Shown here piece after piece: positions 9,029-17,244 of a DNA stretch of 64,000 nt (position 1 is the stretch's first letter; each line of letters starts with the position of its first letter). Where the stretch lies: contig NZ_CP081120.1 of NCBI RefSeq assembly GCF_025141935.1, positions 3,403,501-3,467,500 of the forward strand. The letters are read 5' to 3'. The notes beneath the pieces were generated by a model that worked only from the letters and a program-made list of their open reading frames with translations, did no database searches and had not been told where the DNA came from. A program made the translations under genes and the position numbers. This stretch comes from Sulfitobacter sp. S190 (lineage in GTDB: Bacteria; Pseudomonadota; Alphaproteobacteria; Rhodobacterales; Rhodobacteraceae).

Positions 9029-9646
9029 ATGACACGCACACACCTTCCCGGTATTCTTGCCATGGCTGCCATCGTTGTGGCCTCCAATATCCTTGTACAA
9101 TTCCTCTACGGGAACTGGCTGACCTGGGGGGCCTTCACCTACCCGCTCGCCTTTCTCGTAACCGATGTGATGAACCGCGTTTACGGAACAAAGGCCGCCC
9201 GCCGCGTCGTGCTGGCGGGTTTCGTCGTGGGCATCGTATGCTCGCTCATCGGCACCCAGATCATGGGTGAATTCGGTCCGCTGGTTACCGTACGGATCGC
9301 GATCGGCTCAGGGCTGGCATTCCTCGTCGCCCAACTGCTGGACGTCGGTATTTTCGCGGCCCTGCGCAATGGCGCATGGTGGAAAGCACCTCTTGTATCC
9401 ACGCTCATCGGCAGCACCGTGGACACCGCAATCTTCTTTTCGGTCGCGTTTTCCGGCGCGCTGACATTTGTGCATCCTGAAACCGATGTCAGCTGGGCCG
9501 CTGAGATGTTGCCATTGTTGGGTATGGGGCCGGTAGCACCGCTTTGGGTATCGCTCGCTGTTGCGGACTGGTCGGTCAAACTGGGGCTGGCACTGCTTGC
9601 CTTGATACCGTTTCGGATCATCACTGCGCGCTTGCGTGCCGCCTGA
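9029..9646 (+). CDS. Queuosine precursor transporter (YhhQ/QPTR family)
   Basis: A 205-residue membrane protein with about six helices. The segments SNILVQFLYGNWLTWGAFTYP, LAFLVTDVMNRVYGTKAARRVV and WWKAPLVSTLIGSTVDTAIFF are typical of the YhhQ family, which imports queuosine precursors such as preQ0 or preQ1 for tRNA modification. The start at ATG 9029 has no strong SD. A hairpin at 8974-8994 lies in the 90-base leader but does not have the form of a known preQ1 riboswitch. It stands alone as a transcription unit between the phytase-like gene and the arfB leader. Confidence 0.88.
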   Translation: MTRTHLPGILAMAAIVVASNILVQFLYGNWLTWGAFTYPLAFLVTDVMNRVYGTKAARRVVLAGFVVGIVCSLIGTQIMGEFGPLVTVRIAIGSGLAFLVAQLLDVGIFAALRNGAWWKAPLVSTLIGSTVDTAIFFSVAFSGALTFVHPETDVSWAAEMLPLLGMGPVAPLWVSLAVADWSVKLGLALLALIPFRIITARLRAA

Positions 9647-9754
9647 TGAGGCACGTTTAAAAAACGACACATCGGTTCGCAGAAAACGCTTTGCGATTTG
9701 GGAAACTTGTGAGACGATTCTCTTGAGTTCAACAAATGAAAAGGAGGTGATCTA

Positions 9755-9811
9755 GTGTTTAGAAAAGTACTGGAGAAAGGTGTCGAGACAGCTTTGGAGG
9801 TCACTAGCTAG
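9755..9811 (+). CDS. Leader peptide ORF, 18 codons (hypothetical)
   Basis: GTG start at 9755, stop TAG at 9809-9811, encoding MFRKVLEKGVETALEVTS. It is placed 2 bases after a 13-nt SD match (9740-9752), far stronger than any other ribosome site in this window, which is the main reason to believe it is translated. The SD core lies about 5-9 bases from GTG. No runs of a single amino acid suggest a classic amino-acid attenuator. It overlaps no other credible gene. It could be a real small protein, a leader peptide, or a chance frame in a structured RNA. Confidence 0.5.
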   Translation: MFRKVLEKGVETALEVTS

Positions 9812-9882
9812 GGCAGCCCCTGGCGTGCTGAAAACCAAGGTGGACAGGCAGTCTAACCGACCCACCTCCTTACAATTCGATT

Positions 9883-9914
9883 GGGCCACTTCGGAACTCG
9901 GGGTGGCCCTTTTT
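9883..9914 (+). terminator. Intrinsic terminator or attenuator upstream of arfB
   Basis: GGGCCAC (9883-9889) pairs with GTGGCCC (9903-9909), and inner pairs including wobbles extend the stem. TTTTT follows at 9910-9914. The arfB ATG is only 24 bases downstream, so unless arfB has its own promoter here, its transcription must read through this site. Confidence 0.8.
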
Positions 9915-9938
9915 GCATCTGCGGCTATGTTGCGCGGT

Positions 9939-10358
9939 ATGTTGCGGATTAATGACACCATCACGATACAGGATTGGGAAATCACCGAAAACTTTGTCAG
10001 GGCGTCCGGCCCCGGCGGGCAGAACGTGAACAAAGTGTCCTCCGCTGTCGAATTGCGGTTCGAAGCGGCGACCTCCCCGTCGCTTCCTCCCCCGGTCAAA
10101 ACACGCCTTAAACGTTTGGCGGGCCGCCGCTGGAGCACCGAAGGCGCGTTGATCTTGCAGTGTGACGAAACCCGCAGCCAGGCCCGCAATCGCGAAATTG
10201 CCCGCATACGCCTGAAAGAATTGATCGAAAAAGCGCTGGTCAAGCCAAAGCGCCGCATCCCCACACGCCCCACGTTAGGGTCAAAAAAGCGGCGATTGAA
10301 GGAAAAGAAAGTCCGGGGAGAAGTGAAGGCCCTGCGCGGCAAAGTCGATCCGAACTAA
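9939..10358 (+). CDS. arfB: Alternative ribosome-rescue factor ArfB (peptidyl-tRNA hydrolase, YaeJ)
   Basis: A 139-residue protein, the same size as E. coli YaeJ (140). The release-factor-like catalytic loop ASGPGGQNVNKVSS puts GGQ at residues 26-28. The lysine/arginine-rich C-terminal tail (KPKRRIP through KVRGEVKALRGK) is the part that enters the empty mRNA channel in the family. It hydrolyses peptidyl-tRNA on ribosomes stalled without a stop codon. The start at 9939 gives the family N-terminus MLRINDTITIQ. Longer frames run back through the terminator and are rejected. It is convergent with cobF, overlapping by 4 bases. Confidence 0.95.
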   Translation: MLRINDTITIQDWEITENFVRASGPGGQNVNKVSSAVELRFEAATSPSLPPPVKTRLKRLAGRRWSTEGALILQCDETRSQARNREIARIRLKELIEKALVKPKRRIPTRPTLGSKKRRLKEKKVRGEVKALRGKVDPN

Positions 10359-11101
10359 CCGCGTTTGAGCATGTAGATGTCCATGATCCAGCCATGATCG
10401 GCCCGCGCGCGGGCGCGCGTTTCAACGATACTCTCGCGGACGTCCAGCAGTGGCCCTTCGATGATGATCTGCTCTTTCATCCCCACGTAGGCGCCCCACC
10501 AGATATGCACCCCGATCGGGTCAATCGCCTCGAACGCGCCGCCTGCGTCCAGCATGACGACGACTTTCGCCGCGCCCTCGGGCCAGCCTTCGTCGCGCAG
10601 GCGGCGACCGGTGGTGACGACAAAGGGCGCACCGATGTCGTTCAACACCGTCGCATGGGCGGCCGTCAGGGTCTGCACCGATGTAATGCCCGGGATCACG
10701 GTCAATTCTGGAGCCGGGTCCAGCCGCCCGGCAATCCGCAACGTGCTGTCGTAGAGCGCAGGATCGCCCCACACAAGCAATCCGACCCGATCCGCACCGC
10801 CGTGCGCAAGAATTGTCGCCTGCCATACTGCTGCGATCGCGTCGTGCCAGTCATCGACACGCTTGCGGTAATCCAGAGTGGTCTCATCGCGCACGGGCAG
10901 ATCAAATTCGACGATGCGTGTGGTTTCGCTTGTCAGCACCTCGGCGCAAATATCACGCCGCAGTTGCGCCAGATCGTCCTTTCCCTTGCCTTTGTTCGGG
11001 ATCAGGATGAGATCCTGCGCATTAATCGCACGTATCGCCTGCAGGGTCAGATGCTCGGGGTTGCCCGTACCGATACCGATCAGCGTCAGGGAAAGGGTCA
11101 T
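10355..11101 (-). CDS. cobF: Precorrin-6A synthase (deacetylating) CobF
   Basis: A SAM-dependent methyltransferase of the aerobic cobalamin pathway. It methylates C1 of precorrin-5 and releases acetate to give precorrin-6A. It has 248 residues, starting MTLSLTLIGIGTGNPEHLTLQAI, with the glycine-rich GIGTGNP loop of the tetrapyrrole methylase fold. VWGDPALYDS (SAM site) and VIPGITSVQ follow. CobF is specific to the oxygen-dependent route, which fits cobG and cobN in this cluster. The start overlaps the stop of the DUF1636 gene (ATGA). It is the last gene of the minus-strand run. Confidence 0.96.
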   Translation of the reverse strand: MTLSLTLIGIGTGNPEHLTLQAIRAINAQDLILIPNKGKGKDDLAQLRRDICAEVLTSETTRIVEFDLPVRDETTLDYRKRVDDWHDAIAAVWQATILAHGGADRVGLLVWGDPALYDSTLRIAGRLDPAPELTVIPGITSVQTLTAAHATVLNDIGAPFVVTTGRRLRDEGWPEGAAKVVVMLDAGGAFEAIDPIGVHIWWGAYVGMKEQIIIEGPLLDVRESIVETRARARADHGWIMDIYMLKRG

Positions 11102-11403
11102 GCCGGTATCCTCGCGATCGCCTTGTGCCGCAACGCACCCAATACCCGCGCATCGGCGAATGTCCCATCGGGCGACGCGGCATAAAGCTTGGCGAAAGTC
11201 TCTAAAGCGGGCAAATCATCGTCCGTAATCTCGCCAAAGAGGTACGCAACCTTGCCACTTTCCCGAAAAGCGACCGCTTGTTCGCGAGCGCACCCCGACA
11301 TGCAATCGATCCCCTTTACCGAAACATCGGGTAAATATGCGCGGACCCTTTCGATGAATCCGTCGCGGCCCAGATGGCAGGTCGAGCACACAAAAAGCGT
11401 CAC
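11098..11403 (-). CDS. DUF1636 family, 2Fe-2S ferredoxin-like protein (copy 1)
   Basis: A 101-residue protein with a GTG start overlapping the cobA stop (GTGA). Cys6 and Cys9 (FVCSTCHLG) and Cys34 and Cys38 (IDCMSGCAREQ) give the CxxC...CxxxC pattern of thioredoxin-like [2Fe-2S] ferredoxins. DUF1636 proteins are common in alphaproteobacterial cob clusters, but their role is not settled; electron supply or metal handling is possible. The C-terminus HKAIARIPA resembles the tail of copy 2 at 23994-24368. It sits between cobA and cobF with overlaps on both sides, so it is part of the operon. Confidence 0.85.
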   Translation of the reverse strand: MTLFVCSTCHLGRDGFIERVRAYLPDVSVKGIDCMSGCAREQAVAFRESGKVAYLFGEITDDDLPALETFAKLYAASPDGTFADARVLGALRHKAIARIPA

Positions 11404-12125
11404 TGCGCAGGCTCTGCCAAGGGGCCGTAGAAGATCAACGCAGGCGTACTGGTCGACAGCCCCTGCAGGTGGGCGGCCAGCGATGCGATCGTGAAGCGTT
11501 CAAGCCGTTCGGCCGGTGTGCTCACAGCCTCGGCCAGCATCGCAGGCGTGTCGCCCGGCAAGCCATGCTCGATAAGCCGCGCAACCAGCCCGGCAAACGT
11601 GCGCTTGCCCATGTAGACGACGGTCGTTGCCATCGGGTCGGCCAACGCAGCCATGTTCACATCGGGGGGCAACTCGCCCGTGACATCGGCACCGGTGATG
11701 AACTGCACCCGCCGCGCGGTCAGACGCCGGGTCAGCGGCATGCCCGCCGTGGCTGCCGCCGCAGACGCACTTGTCACGCCGGGCACGATATCGAAGGGGA
11801 TGCCCGCTGCGCGCAGCGCTGTTATCTCTTCTTCCAGCCGCCCGAACATCCCGCTGTCACCCGACTTCAACCGAACGACATTGAGGTCGGCACTCGCGTA
11901 TTCAACAAGAACCCGGCTGACATGATCCTGCTTGGGCGATGGCCGCCCCGCACGTTTTCCCACACCGATCAGGTCTGCATCAGGCCGGGCATGCTCGAGG
12001 ATCGGGCCGGAGGACAGATCATCGAACAGCACAACGTCGGCTTGCTCCAGCCGCTTCACCGCCTTGACGGTCAGCAGTTCCGGATCGCCGGGACCTGACG
12101 ACACAAATGAGACAAATCCGGTCAT
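11400..12125 (-). CDS. cobA: Uroporphyrinogen-III C-methyltransferase CobA (SUMT)
   Basis: Transfers two methyl groups from SAM to uroporphyrinogen III to make precorrin-2, the branch point for cobalamin and siroheme. It has 241 residues of the single-domain CobA type; no CysG-like dehydrogenase part is present. Family motifs include FVSSGPGDPELLTVKAVKRL at the N-terminus, VVRLKSGDSGMFGR, and FDIVPGVTSASAAAATAGMP followed by LTRR. Both ends overlap neighbours by 4 bases (cobB stop is downstream of its start region and the DUF1636 start covers its stop), which indicates translational coupling in the operon. Confidence 0.95.
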   Translation of the reverse strand: MTGFVSFVSSGPGDPELLTVKAVKRLEQADVVLFDDLSSGPILEHARPDADLIGVGKRAGRPSPKQDHVSRVLVEYASADLNVVRLKSGDSGMFGRLEEEITALRAAGIPFDIVPGVTSASAAAATAGMPLTRRLTARRVQFITGADVTGELPPDVNMAALADPMATTVVYMGKRTFAGLVARLIEHGLPGDTPAMLAEAVSTPAERLERFTIASLAAHLQGLSTSTPALIFYGPLAEPAQ

Positions 12126-13447
12126 GCGCCCTCGGCAATCAAATGGAAGAACGTACCGCTCGCCTGACCACCGCCCTCGAATTGTCTGACGCTACCGGTT
12201 TCATCAACGGTTACACCGTTGCTGTCTGTAATATCGGCCAGCGGCGCATCGGGTTCGTTGATGATGGTGGCGTAATGGAACTCGTGCCCCCGCAGCTGTG
12301 CCCCCGTGTCGCATCCCGGAATTGCAGCTTTCAGCGTGGCGCGCCGGTATCCCAAATGGAACTTTCGTTTGGCAAAAGAGGTCTCTAACCCGAGCAATCC
12401 CGACATTTGATGCCTTACGCCCTCCTTGTCGATCAGACCGGAGCCCAGTGCCATGTACCCCCCGCATTCCCCGTGAACACGTTTGGTTTTCGCGAAATCC
12501 TGCAGCCCGTCCCGAAACCGTGTCGCTGCGGCCAACACACCTGCATGCAGCTCCGGATAGCCGCCGGGCAACCAGCAGACGTCCGCATCCGCATCCGGCG
12601 CTTCATCGGCGAGTGGAGAGAATGGCAAAACCTCGGCGCCAGCCGCGCGCCATCCCGCGATCAGGTGCGGATATACGAAGGCAAATGCGTTGTCGCGGGC
12701 AAGCGCAATGCGCTGTCCGGGTGGCGTGATTTTTGCGGGAGCTGTCGTTTCCTCCTGCGCACCCATTGCCGCATCCCGCAGGGCGGCCAGATCGACATGC
12801 TCGCTCACAAATGCTGCGGCGTCTTCAAGGATTTGCGACAGGTTTTCCTGCTCGCCAGCCTGCACGAGCCCGAGATGCCGTTCGGGAAGTTCCATTTCCT
12901 TGCGGCGCGGCAACACCCCCAGAACAGGGATACCCACTTGATCCATCCCGACACGGATCAACGCTTGGTGTCGCGGGGATGCGACCCGGTTGAGCACGAC
13001 ACCCGCCAAGGCCACATCCGGGCGCATCTTTTGAAAACCCAATGCGGTCGCGGCAATGGATTGCGCCGCACCCGAAGCGTCAAGCACCAGCACAACCGGC
13101 CAGCCCATCATCGCCGCGACGTCCGCGCTCGCCCCGTTGCCCGATGCACCCGGAATGGCGACGCCGTCAAACAGCCCCATCGACCCTTCGGCAAGCACCA
13201 GATCGGCACCATCCGCATTCGCCAGCAATCCGGCCATGCGGTGCTTCTCCATCGACCAGCTGTCCAAGTTGAAGGACGCCCGCCCGGAGGCCGCGGTGTG
13301 AAACGCCGGATCGATATAGTCAGGTCCGCCCTTGAAGGGCTGCACATCGATGCCCTGTGCGCGAAACGCGGCAAGCAGCCCCAGCATCAGCGTTGTCTTG
13401 CCGGTGCCCGACGAAGGCGCGGATATCATGAGGCCGGGCGGGATCAT
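12122..13447 (-). CDS. cobB: Hydrogenobyrinic acid a,c-diamide synthase CobB
   Basis: Amidates the a and c side chains of hydrogenobyrinic acid using glutamine and ATP. It has 441 residues. The N-terminal P-loop [16 protein letters not shown] is of the DTBS-like ATPase type. The C-terminal class I glutaminase domain has the nucleophile Cys in [12 protein letters not shown] and a late His in LRGHEFHYA. The start at 13447 overlaps the cobM stop in ATGA, and the end overlaps cobA in the same way. Its product is the substrate for CobN cobalt insertion, encoded about 7 kb upstream in the same run. Confidence 0.95.
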   Translation of the reverse strand: MIPPGLMISAPSSGTGKTTLMLGLLAAFRAQGIDVQPFKGGPDYIDPAFHTAASGRASFNLDSWSMEKHRMAGLLANADGADLVLAEGSMGLFDGVAIPGASGNGASADVAAMMGWPVVLVLDASGAAQSIAATALGFQKMRPDVALAGVVLNRVASPRHQALIRVGMDQVGIPVLGVLPRRKEMELPERHLGLVQAGEQENLSQILEDAAAFVSEHVDLAALRDAAMGAQEETTAPAKITPPGQRIALARDNAFAFVYPHLIAGWRAAGAEVLPFSPLADEAPDADADVCWLPGGYPELHAGVLAAATRFRDGLQDFAKTKRVHGECGGYMALGSGLIDKEGVRHQMSGLLGLETSFAKRKFHLGYRRATLKAAIPGCDTGAQLRGHEFHYATIINEPDAPLADITDSNGVTVDETGSVRQFEGGGQASGTFFHLIAEGA

Positions 13448-14229
13448 TCTGATGTCTCCGGGAAACGAGGCGCTGCGCCGACCGGACGGAACCGCCTGTC
13501 GTAATCACCCGCGTAGAGCCTGCTTTCGTCAAATTCATCGGCCCCGATTGCGTGCCCGACCAAGATAAGCGCGGTGCGTGCCATTTCTTCACCAACACTC
13601 GTCTTGAGCGTGCCGAGGGTCGCCCTCACCACGCGCTCGTCCGGCCAACTGGCGCGCCAGACCACGGCCACCGGACAATCGGCGCCGTAGTGCGGCGTCA
13701 ATTCCTCGACCACGCGATCCAGCACGTGCACTGACAAATGGATAGCCAGCGTTGCCCCCGTCGCCCCGAAATTCGCGAGCGTCTCGCCTTCGGGCATCGC
13801 CGTGGCGCGGCCCGATGTCCGGGTCAGCACCACAGACTGGACAACACCCGGCAACGTCAGCTCTGACGCGAGAGTTGCGGCGGCGGCGGCAAAGCTCGGC
13901 ACGCCGGGCGTCACATCGTAAGGGATGCCCAGCGCGCGCAACCGTCGCAACTGTTCCCCCATCGCGGACCAAACAGAAAGATCGCCGGAATGTATGCGCG
14001 CGACGTCCTGTCCATCGGCATCAGCGGCGGCGATTTCATCCATGATTTCGTCCAGCGACAGCCTTGCGGTATTCACGATACGTGCGCCCGCCGGACAGTG
14101 TTGCAAGATACCTTCGGGGACCAAAGACCCTGCATAGAGACATACCGGGCACGACGCGATCAGATCACGCCCCCGCAGGGTAATCAGGTCCGGCGCGCCG
14201 GGGCCTGCACCTATGAAATGAACGGTCAC
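13444..14229 (-). CDS. cobM: Precorrin-4 C11-methyltransferase CobM
   Basis: Methylates C11 of precorrin-4 to form precorrin-5. It has 261 residues from a GTG at 14229 ([20 protein letters not shown]). An upstream frame gives 47 unrelated residues lying within cobE and is rejected. GAGPGAPD is the SAM-fold loop, [11 protein letters not shown] is specific to CobM/CbiF, and [10 protein letters not shown] and [15 protein letters not shown] follow. The GTG lies one base after the cobE stop. The end overlaps cobB by 4 bases. Confidence 0.94.
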   Translation of the reverse strand: MTVHFIGAGPGAPDLITLRGRDLIASCPVCLYAGSLVPEGILQHCPAGARIVNTARLSLDEIMDEIAAADADGQDVARIHSGDLSVWSAMGEQLRRLRALGIPYDVTPGVPSFAAAAATLASELTLPGVVQSVVLTRTSGRATAMPEGETLANFGATGATLAIHLSVHVLDRVVEELTPHYGADCPVAVVWRASWPDERVVRATLGTLKTSVGEEMARTALILVGHAIGADEFDESRLYAGDYDRRFRPVGAAPRFPETSE

Positions 14230-14230
14230 G

Positions 14231-14623
14231 TCATACCTCTTTGATGTCGGCAATTGCTGCCGTTGCCATACCATCGCCCGACACGACCCGCGCTGCAACC
14301 AGCTCTGCATCGGCCCCGGCCGCAACAAGTGCCGCCGCTTCACACAGGGATCCTGTGCCGAACGTGTCAATGATCCGTTGCGATTGCGTCGGGGTCATCA
14401 TCTGGGCCATATCCTCCGCGCTCACCCCAAGCCCCGGCACACCGAGCACCTGCGCAAGTTCGCGGAATTTCTTTGATCGCGCCTTCGCGCTTTCGGTAAC
14501 AATCGCATCGACGCCCTTGCCGTCGGATGCGTCAATTGCCTTTTGCAACGCATCACTCAGCGAGGCCATCTCAGCACCCCCGCGAAATCCGATCCCCGCA
14601 ACCCTCACAGCGTCACGCTCCAT
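14231..14623 (-). CDS. cobE: Cobalamin biosynthesis protein CobE (CbiG C-terminal domain-like)
   Basis: A 130-residue protein with the family pattern [15 protein letters not shown] at the start and [16 protein letters not shown] in the middle, matching CobE and the C-terminal domain of CbiG. CobE is needed for efficient aerobic cobalamin synthesis but its exact step is unclear. ATG at 14623 gives a short leader before the conserved VAGIGF; an in-frame start at 14650 would overlap cobL more deeply. With 14623 the overlap with the end of cobL is 19 bases. cobM follows after 1 base. Confidence 0.88.
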   Translation of the reverse strand: MERDAVRVAGIGFRGGAEMASLSDALQKAIDASDGKGVDAIVTESAKARSKKFRELAQVLGVPGLGVSAEDMAQMMTPTQSQRIIDTFGTGSLCEAAALVAAGADAELVAARVVSGDGMATAAIADIKEV

Positions 14624-15789
14624 TGCACGATTGGCCGCGAGGCGGTCCAACCGCGCATCGGGCCAAGCGGTGTGGCCTGCGCGATGTCCACCCGCATGAG
14701 GCTACCTCCACGTTCGGCGTGCTGTTGCGCCAAAAGCGCCTCTGTTTCGAGGGTGACGCCGTTTACGACCAACCGGGTATTGCGGGGAAGTCGCTCGTAA
14801 AGAATTTCTAGCAAAGGCAAACGAGCCCCCCCGCCAATGAACACGGCCGCTGGCAATTCTGCGTCCGCAATATGGTCCGCGGCGTTCCCGGCCACGGCGG
14901 TCATTCGGTGCGCGATGCCGAAGGTCGTGATGTTGGCGGCGATGTTATCGACCCTGCGCGCATGTTGTTCGAAAGCGATGGCGCGGCCACCGGCAAGGCA
15001 CCATTCCACCGAAATAGAGCCTGATCCCGCGCCAATATCCCACAAAAGCTCACCCGGACGGGGGGCAAGCGCGCTAAGCGTCAGGGCGCGGACGGGGCGT
15101 TTCGTGATCTGGCCGTCGTGCGCAAAGGCATCATCCGGAAGGCCGGAGGCGCGCGACAGGCCGACCTGCGCGGGCAAGGAGACGCCGACCGCGACCGGTG
15201 TTTGTATATCGTCGAGATCAAAGGCTTGCGCCGTTGTTGTCCGGATCCGTTGGTGCGGCCCTCCCAGACGTTCCATGACCCAAAGCTCCGCCTCACCTGC
15301 GCCAGCACTGGTGAGCCACTGGGCGAGGGCGGCCGGAGCCTTTGCGTCGCGGACCGTGCATATGAGTTGCCCGGAAGGGGATAGCACGCGGGCGAGCTGC
15401 TGGAATGGGGCGGCATGCAGGCCATGACAGGTCGTCTGTTCAAGCCGCCATCCGAGTGCTGAAGCCGCCAACGAGAAAACCGACGGCGCAGGAAAACACC
15501 TCCATTCGTCCCTATTTAGCGACGAAACGAGGCTACCACCGGCCCCGAACCAGAATGGATCCCCCGATGCAAGAACCGCTGTTTTCCGGCCTCGCTGTGC
15601 CAGGACGGGTTCGATCGAGAACGGGACAGGCCACGGCGTGCCGCGGGCGCCGATCTGTGCCAGTTCGAGGTGGCGGGGGGCGCCGATTACGATTTCTGCG
15701 GCGTCGAGGGCGGCGCGGCTTGCGGGGGACAGACCGTCGAGGCTATCTTCGTTCAGACCGATAATGCTGAGCCAGGGATCACCCACCAT
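14605..15789 (-). CDS. cobL: Precorrin-6Y C5,15-methyltransferase (decarboxylating) CobL
   Basis: Methylates C5 and C15 of precorrin-6Y and removes the C12 acetate carboxyl to give precorrin-8X. It has 394 residues from ATG 15789. The CbiE-like domain (about 1-190) starts WLSIIGLNEDSLDGLSPASRAAL. The CbiT-like domain (about 205-394) has LLWDIGAGSGSISVEW, a Rossmann-type SAM site. The start is supported by an AGAAGGA ribosome site that lies inside cobK on the other strand. The start codon shares two bases with that of the divergent cobK (CATG, 15787-15790). A frame to 15858 is rejected because its extra residues are not conserved. Confidence 0.94.
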   Translation of the reverse strand: MVGDPWLSIIGLNEDSLDGLSPASRAALDAAEIVIGAPRHLELAQIGARGTPWPVPFSIEPVLAQRGRKTAVLASGDPFWFGAGGSLVSSLNRDEWRCFPAPSVFSLAASALGWRLEQTTCHGLHAAPFQQLARVLSPSGQLICTVRDAKAPAALAQWLTSAGAGEAELWVMERLGGPHQRIRTTTAQAFDLDDIQTPVAVGVSLPAQVGLSRASGLPDDAFAHDGQITKRPVRALTLSALAPRPGELLWDIGAGSGSISVEWCLAGGRAIAFEQHARRVDNIAANITTFGIAHRMTAVAGNAADHIADAELPAAVFIGGGARLPLLEILYERLPRNTRLVVNGVTLETEALLAQQHAERGGSLMRVDIAQATPLGPMRGWTASRPIVQWSVTL

Positions 15790-16534
15790 GCGCGTCCTTC
15801 TTCTGGGTGGTACCACCGAAGCCAGCCAATTGGCCCGCCTGTTGAAAACCGCCGACATAGAGACTGTTTTTTCCTATGCGGGGCGGACAAATACCCCGAT
15901 TGAACAACCGGTGCCGGTGCGTGTGGGCGGTTTTGGCGGGGAAGAGGGGTTCGATCGGTATCTGGCGCAGGCCGGTATTACCCACGTGATTGACGCCACC
16001 CATCCCTTTGCCGCGACCATGGCACACACTGTGCACACGGTGTGCACCGCGCGTACACTGCCGGTGTTGCGGCTGGCGCGGGCGCCGTGGCAGCCGCAGG
16101 CGGGCGACGACTGGCAAAGCGTGCCGGATATCGCCGCCGCAATCGGTGCCCTGCCCGATGCGCCGGCCTCCGTTTTTCTCGCAATCGGCCGGATGCATGT
16201 TGACCAGTTCGCCGCAAAGCCTGCGCACCGCTATCTGCTGCGGCTGGTCGATGCACCACAACACCCGCCGGCTTTGCCGCAGCACCAGATCGTGGTGGCC
16301 CGTGGTCCGTTCGATGTGGCGGGCGACCGAGCGCTGATGAAAGCCCACGGGGTCACCCATCTGGTCGCCAAGAACGCGGGCGGCACCGGTGCGGTGGCCA
16401 AAATCACGGCGGCGCGCGCGCTGGCGGTGCGTGTCATCATGATCGACCGGCCCTATCGCCCGCCGGTCGAAACCGTGACATCGCCGGAGGGCGTTCTGGT
16501 GTGGCTGGGTCATTCCGCGGACCGGGGCGTATAG
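15788..16534 (+). CDS. cobK: Precorrin-6A reductase CobK
   Basis: NADPH-dependent reductase that converts precorrin-6A to precorrin-6Y (dihydro-precorrin-6), the step between CobF and CobL. It has 248 residues and begins MRVLLLGGTTEASQLARLL, the standard start with a nucleotide-binding glycine loop. VIDATHPFAATMAH and LVAKNAGGTGAVAKI are further family motifs. It is the only cob gene here on the plus strand, set between cobJ and cobL. Its start shares CATG with cobL and its last 25 bases overlap the end of cobJ, so any minus-strand transcript from cobJ to cobL covers cobK in antisense. Confidence 0.95.
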   Translation: MRVLLLGGTTEASQLARLLKTADIETVFSYAGRTNTPIEQPVPVRVGGFGGEEGFDRYLAQAGITHVIDATHPFAATMAHTVHTVCTARTLPVLRLARAPWQPQAGDDWQSVPDIAAAIGALPDAPASVFLAIGRMHVDQFAAKPAHRYLLRLVDAPQHPPALPQHQIVVARGPFDVAGDRALMKAHGVTHLVAKNAGGTGAVAKITAARALAVRVIMIDRPYRPPVETVTSPEGVLVWLGHSADRGV

Positions 16535-17244
16535 ACGTATGGACCGACCCTGCGCGTGCCCGAGTTGCCGACCAGCACCACGGTGCGCATGTCGGCCATA
16601 TCTTCCGACGCCTCGCCCAGTGTCACGGTCTTGAGCCGTTGATCGGGATGGGTCACGTTGCGGGCAAAGGTGATGAGCCGGTCGGGACCACATTCGGCAC
16701 GCAGGATGTCGAGCGCCTGACCGAACTGGTGGGGCCGTGATTTGGACCGCGGGTTGTAGAAGGCCATCGCGAAATCGGCCTGCGCCGCGAGCCTGAGGCG
16801 GTTTTCGATCAGGGGCCAGGGTTTGAGATTGTCGCTGAGGTTGATCGCGCAGAAATCATGGCCCAGTGGCGCCCCCGCGGCAGCGGCGGCGGCCAGCATC
16901 GCGGTGATGCCGGGCAAAACGGTGATGTCCGCGCCCGCGAACTGCGGCTGCGCCTCGAGCGCTTCGAACACGGCGGAGGCCATGGCAAAGACGCCGGGAT
17001 CACCGGAAGAAACCACCACGACACGCGCACCGTCCTGCGCCAGTTGCAAGGCATGCGTGGCGCGGTCGATTTCGACCCGGTTGTCCGTAGCATGCAGCGT
17101 CAGGCCGGGCCGCGGCGCGATGCGTTTGACGTAAGGAATGTAGCCGATCACGTCGGTCGCGCGGTCGATGACATCGCGCACTTCGGTGGTGACGAGCGTT
17201 TCGCGCCCCGGCCCCAGACCGACGATGGCGATGCTGCCGCTCAC
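16510..17244 (-). CDS. cobJ: Precorrin-3B C17-methyltransferase CobJ
   Basis: Methylates C17 and contracts the ring of precorrin-3B to give precorrin-4. It has 244 residues from a GTG at 17244 that overlaps the cobI stop (GTGA), encoding VSGSIAIVGLGPGRETLVTTEV. The glycine loop GLGPG, the VSSGDPGVFAMA SAM loop, TVLPGITAMLAAAAAAGAPLGHDF and FYNPRSKSRPHQ are typical of the CobJ/CbiH family. A longer frame to 17304 lies inside cobI. It is convergent with cobK (25-base overlap). Confidence 0.95.
   Translation of the reverse strand: MSGSIAIVGLGPGRETLVTTEVRDVIDRATDVIGYIPYVKRIAPRPGLTLHATDNRVEIDRATHALQLAQDGARVVVVSSGDPGVFAMASAVFEALEAQPQFAGADITVLPGITAMLAAAAAAGAPLGHDFCAINLSDNLKPWPLIENRLRLAAQADFAMAFYNPRSKSRPHQFGQALDILRAECGPDRLITFARNVTHPDQRLKTVTLGEASEDMADMRTVVLVGNSGTRRVGPYVYTPRSAE

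Larger units (their letters stand above)
9736..9914 (+). promoter_or_regulatory. Putative arfB leader with super-SD, leader ORF, anti-SD and terminator
   Basis: Bases 9740-9752 (AAAGGAGGTGATC) are a 13-nt perfect complement to the 3' end of 16S rRNA. They precede an 18-codon ORF (9755-9811). Downstream, CACCTCCTT (9863-9871) is a 9-nt perfect complement to 9741-9749. The same segment could instead pair with AGGTGG at 9838-9843 or GGAGGT at 9796-9801. An intrinsic terminator (9883-9914) then ends the leader 24 bases before the arfB start. The arrangement resembles a ribosome-sensing attenuator or a short independent RNA. This is inference; no family was recognised. Confidence 0.5.

Noticed and set aside
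9812..9882. tRNA-like sequence (TTCGATT) in the arfB leader
   Set aside because: No acceptor stem, anticodon arm or full T-arm can be formed around it.
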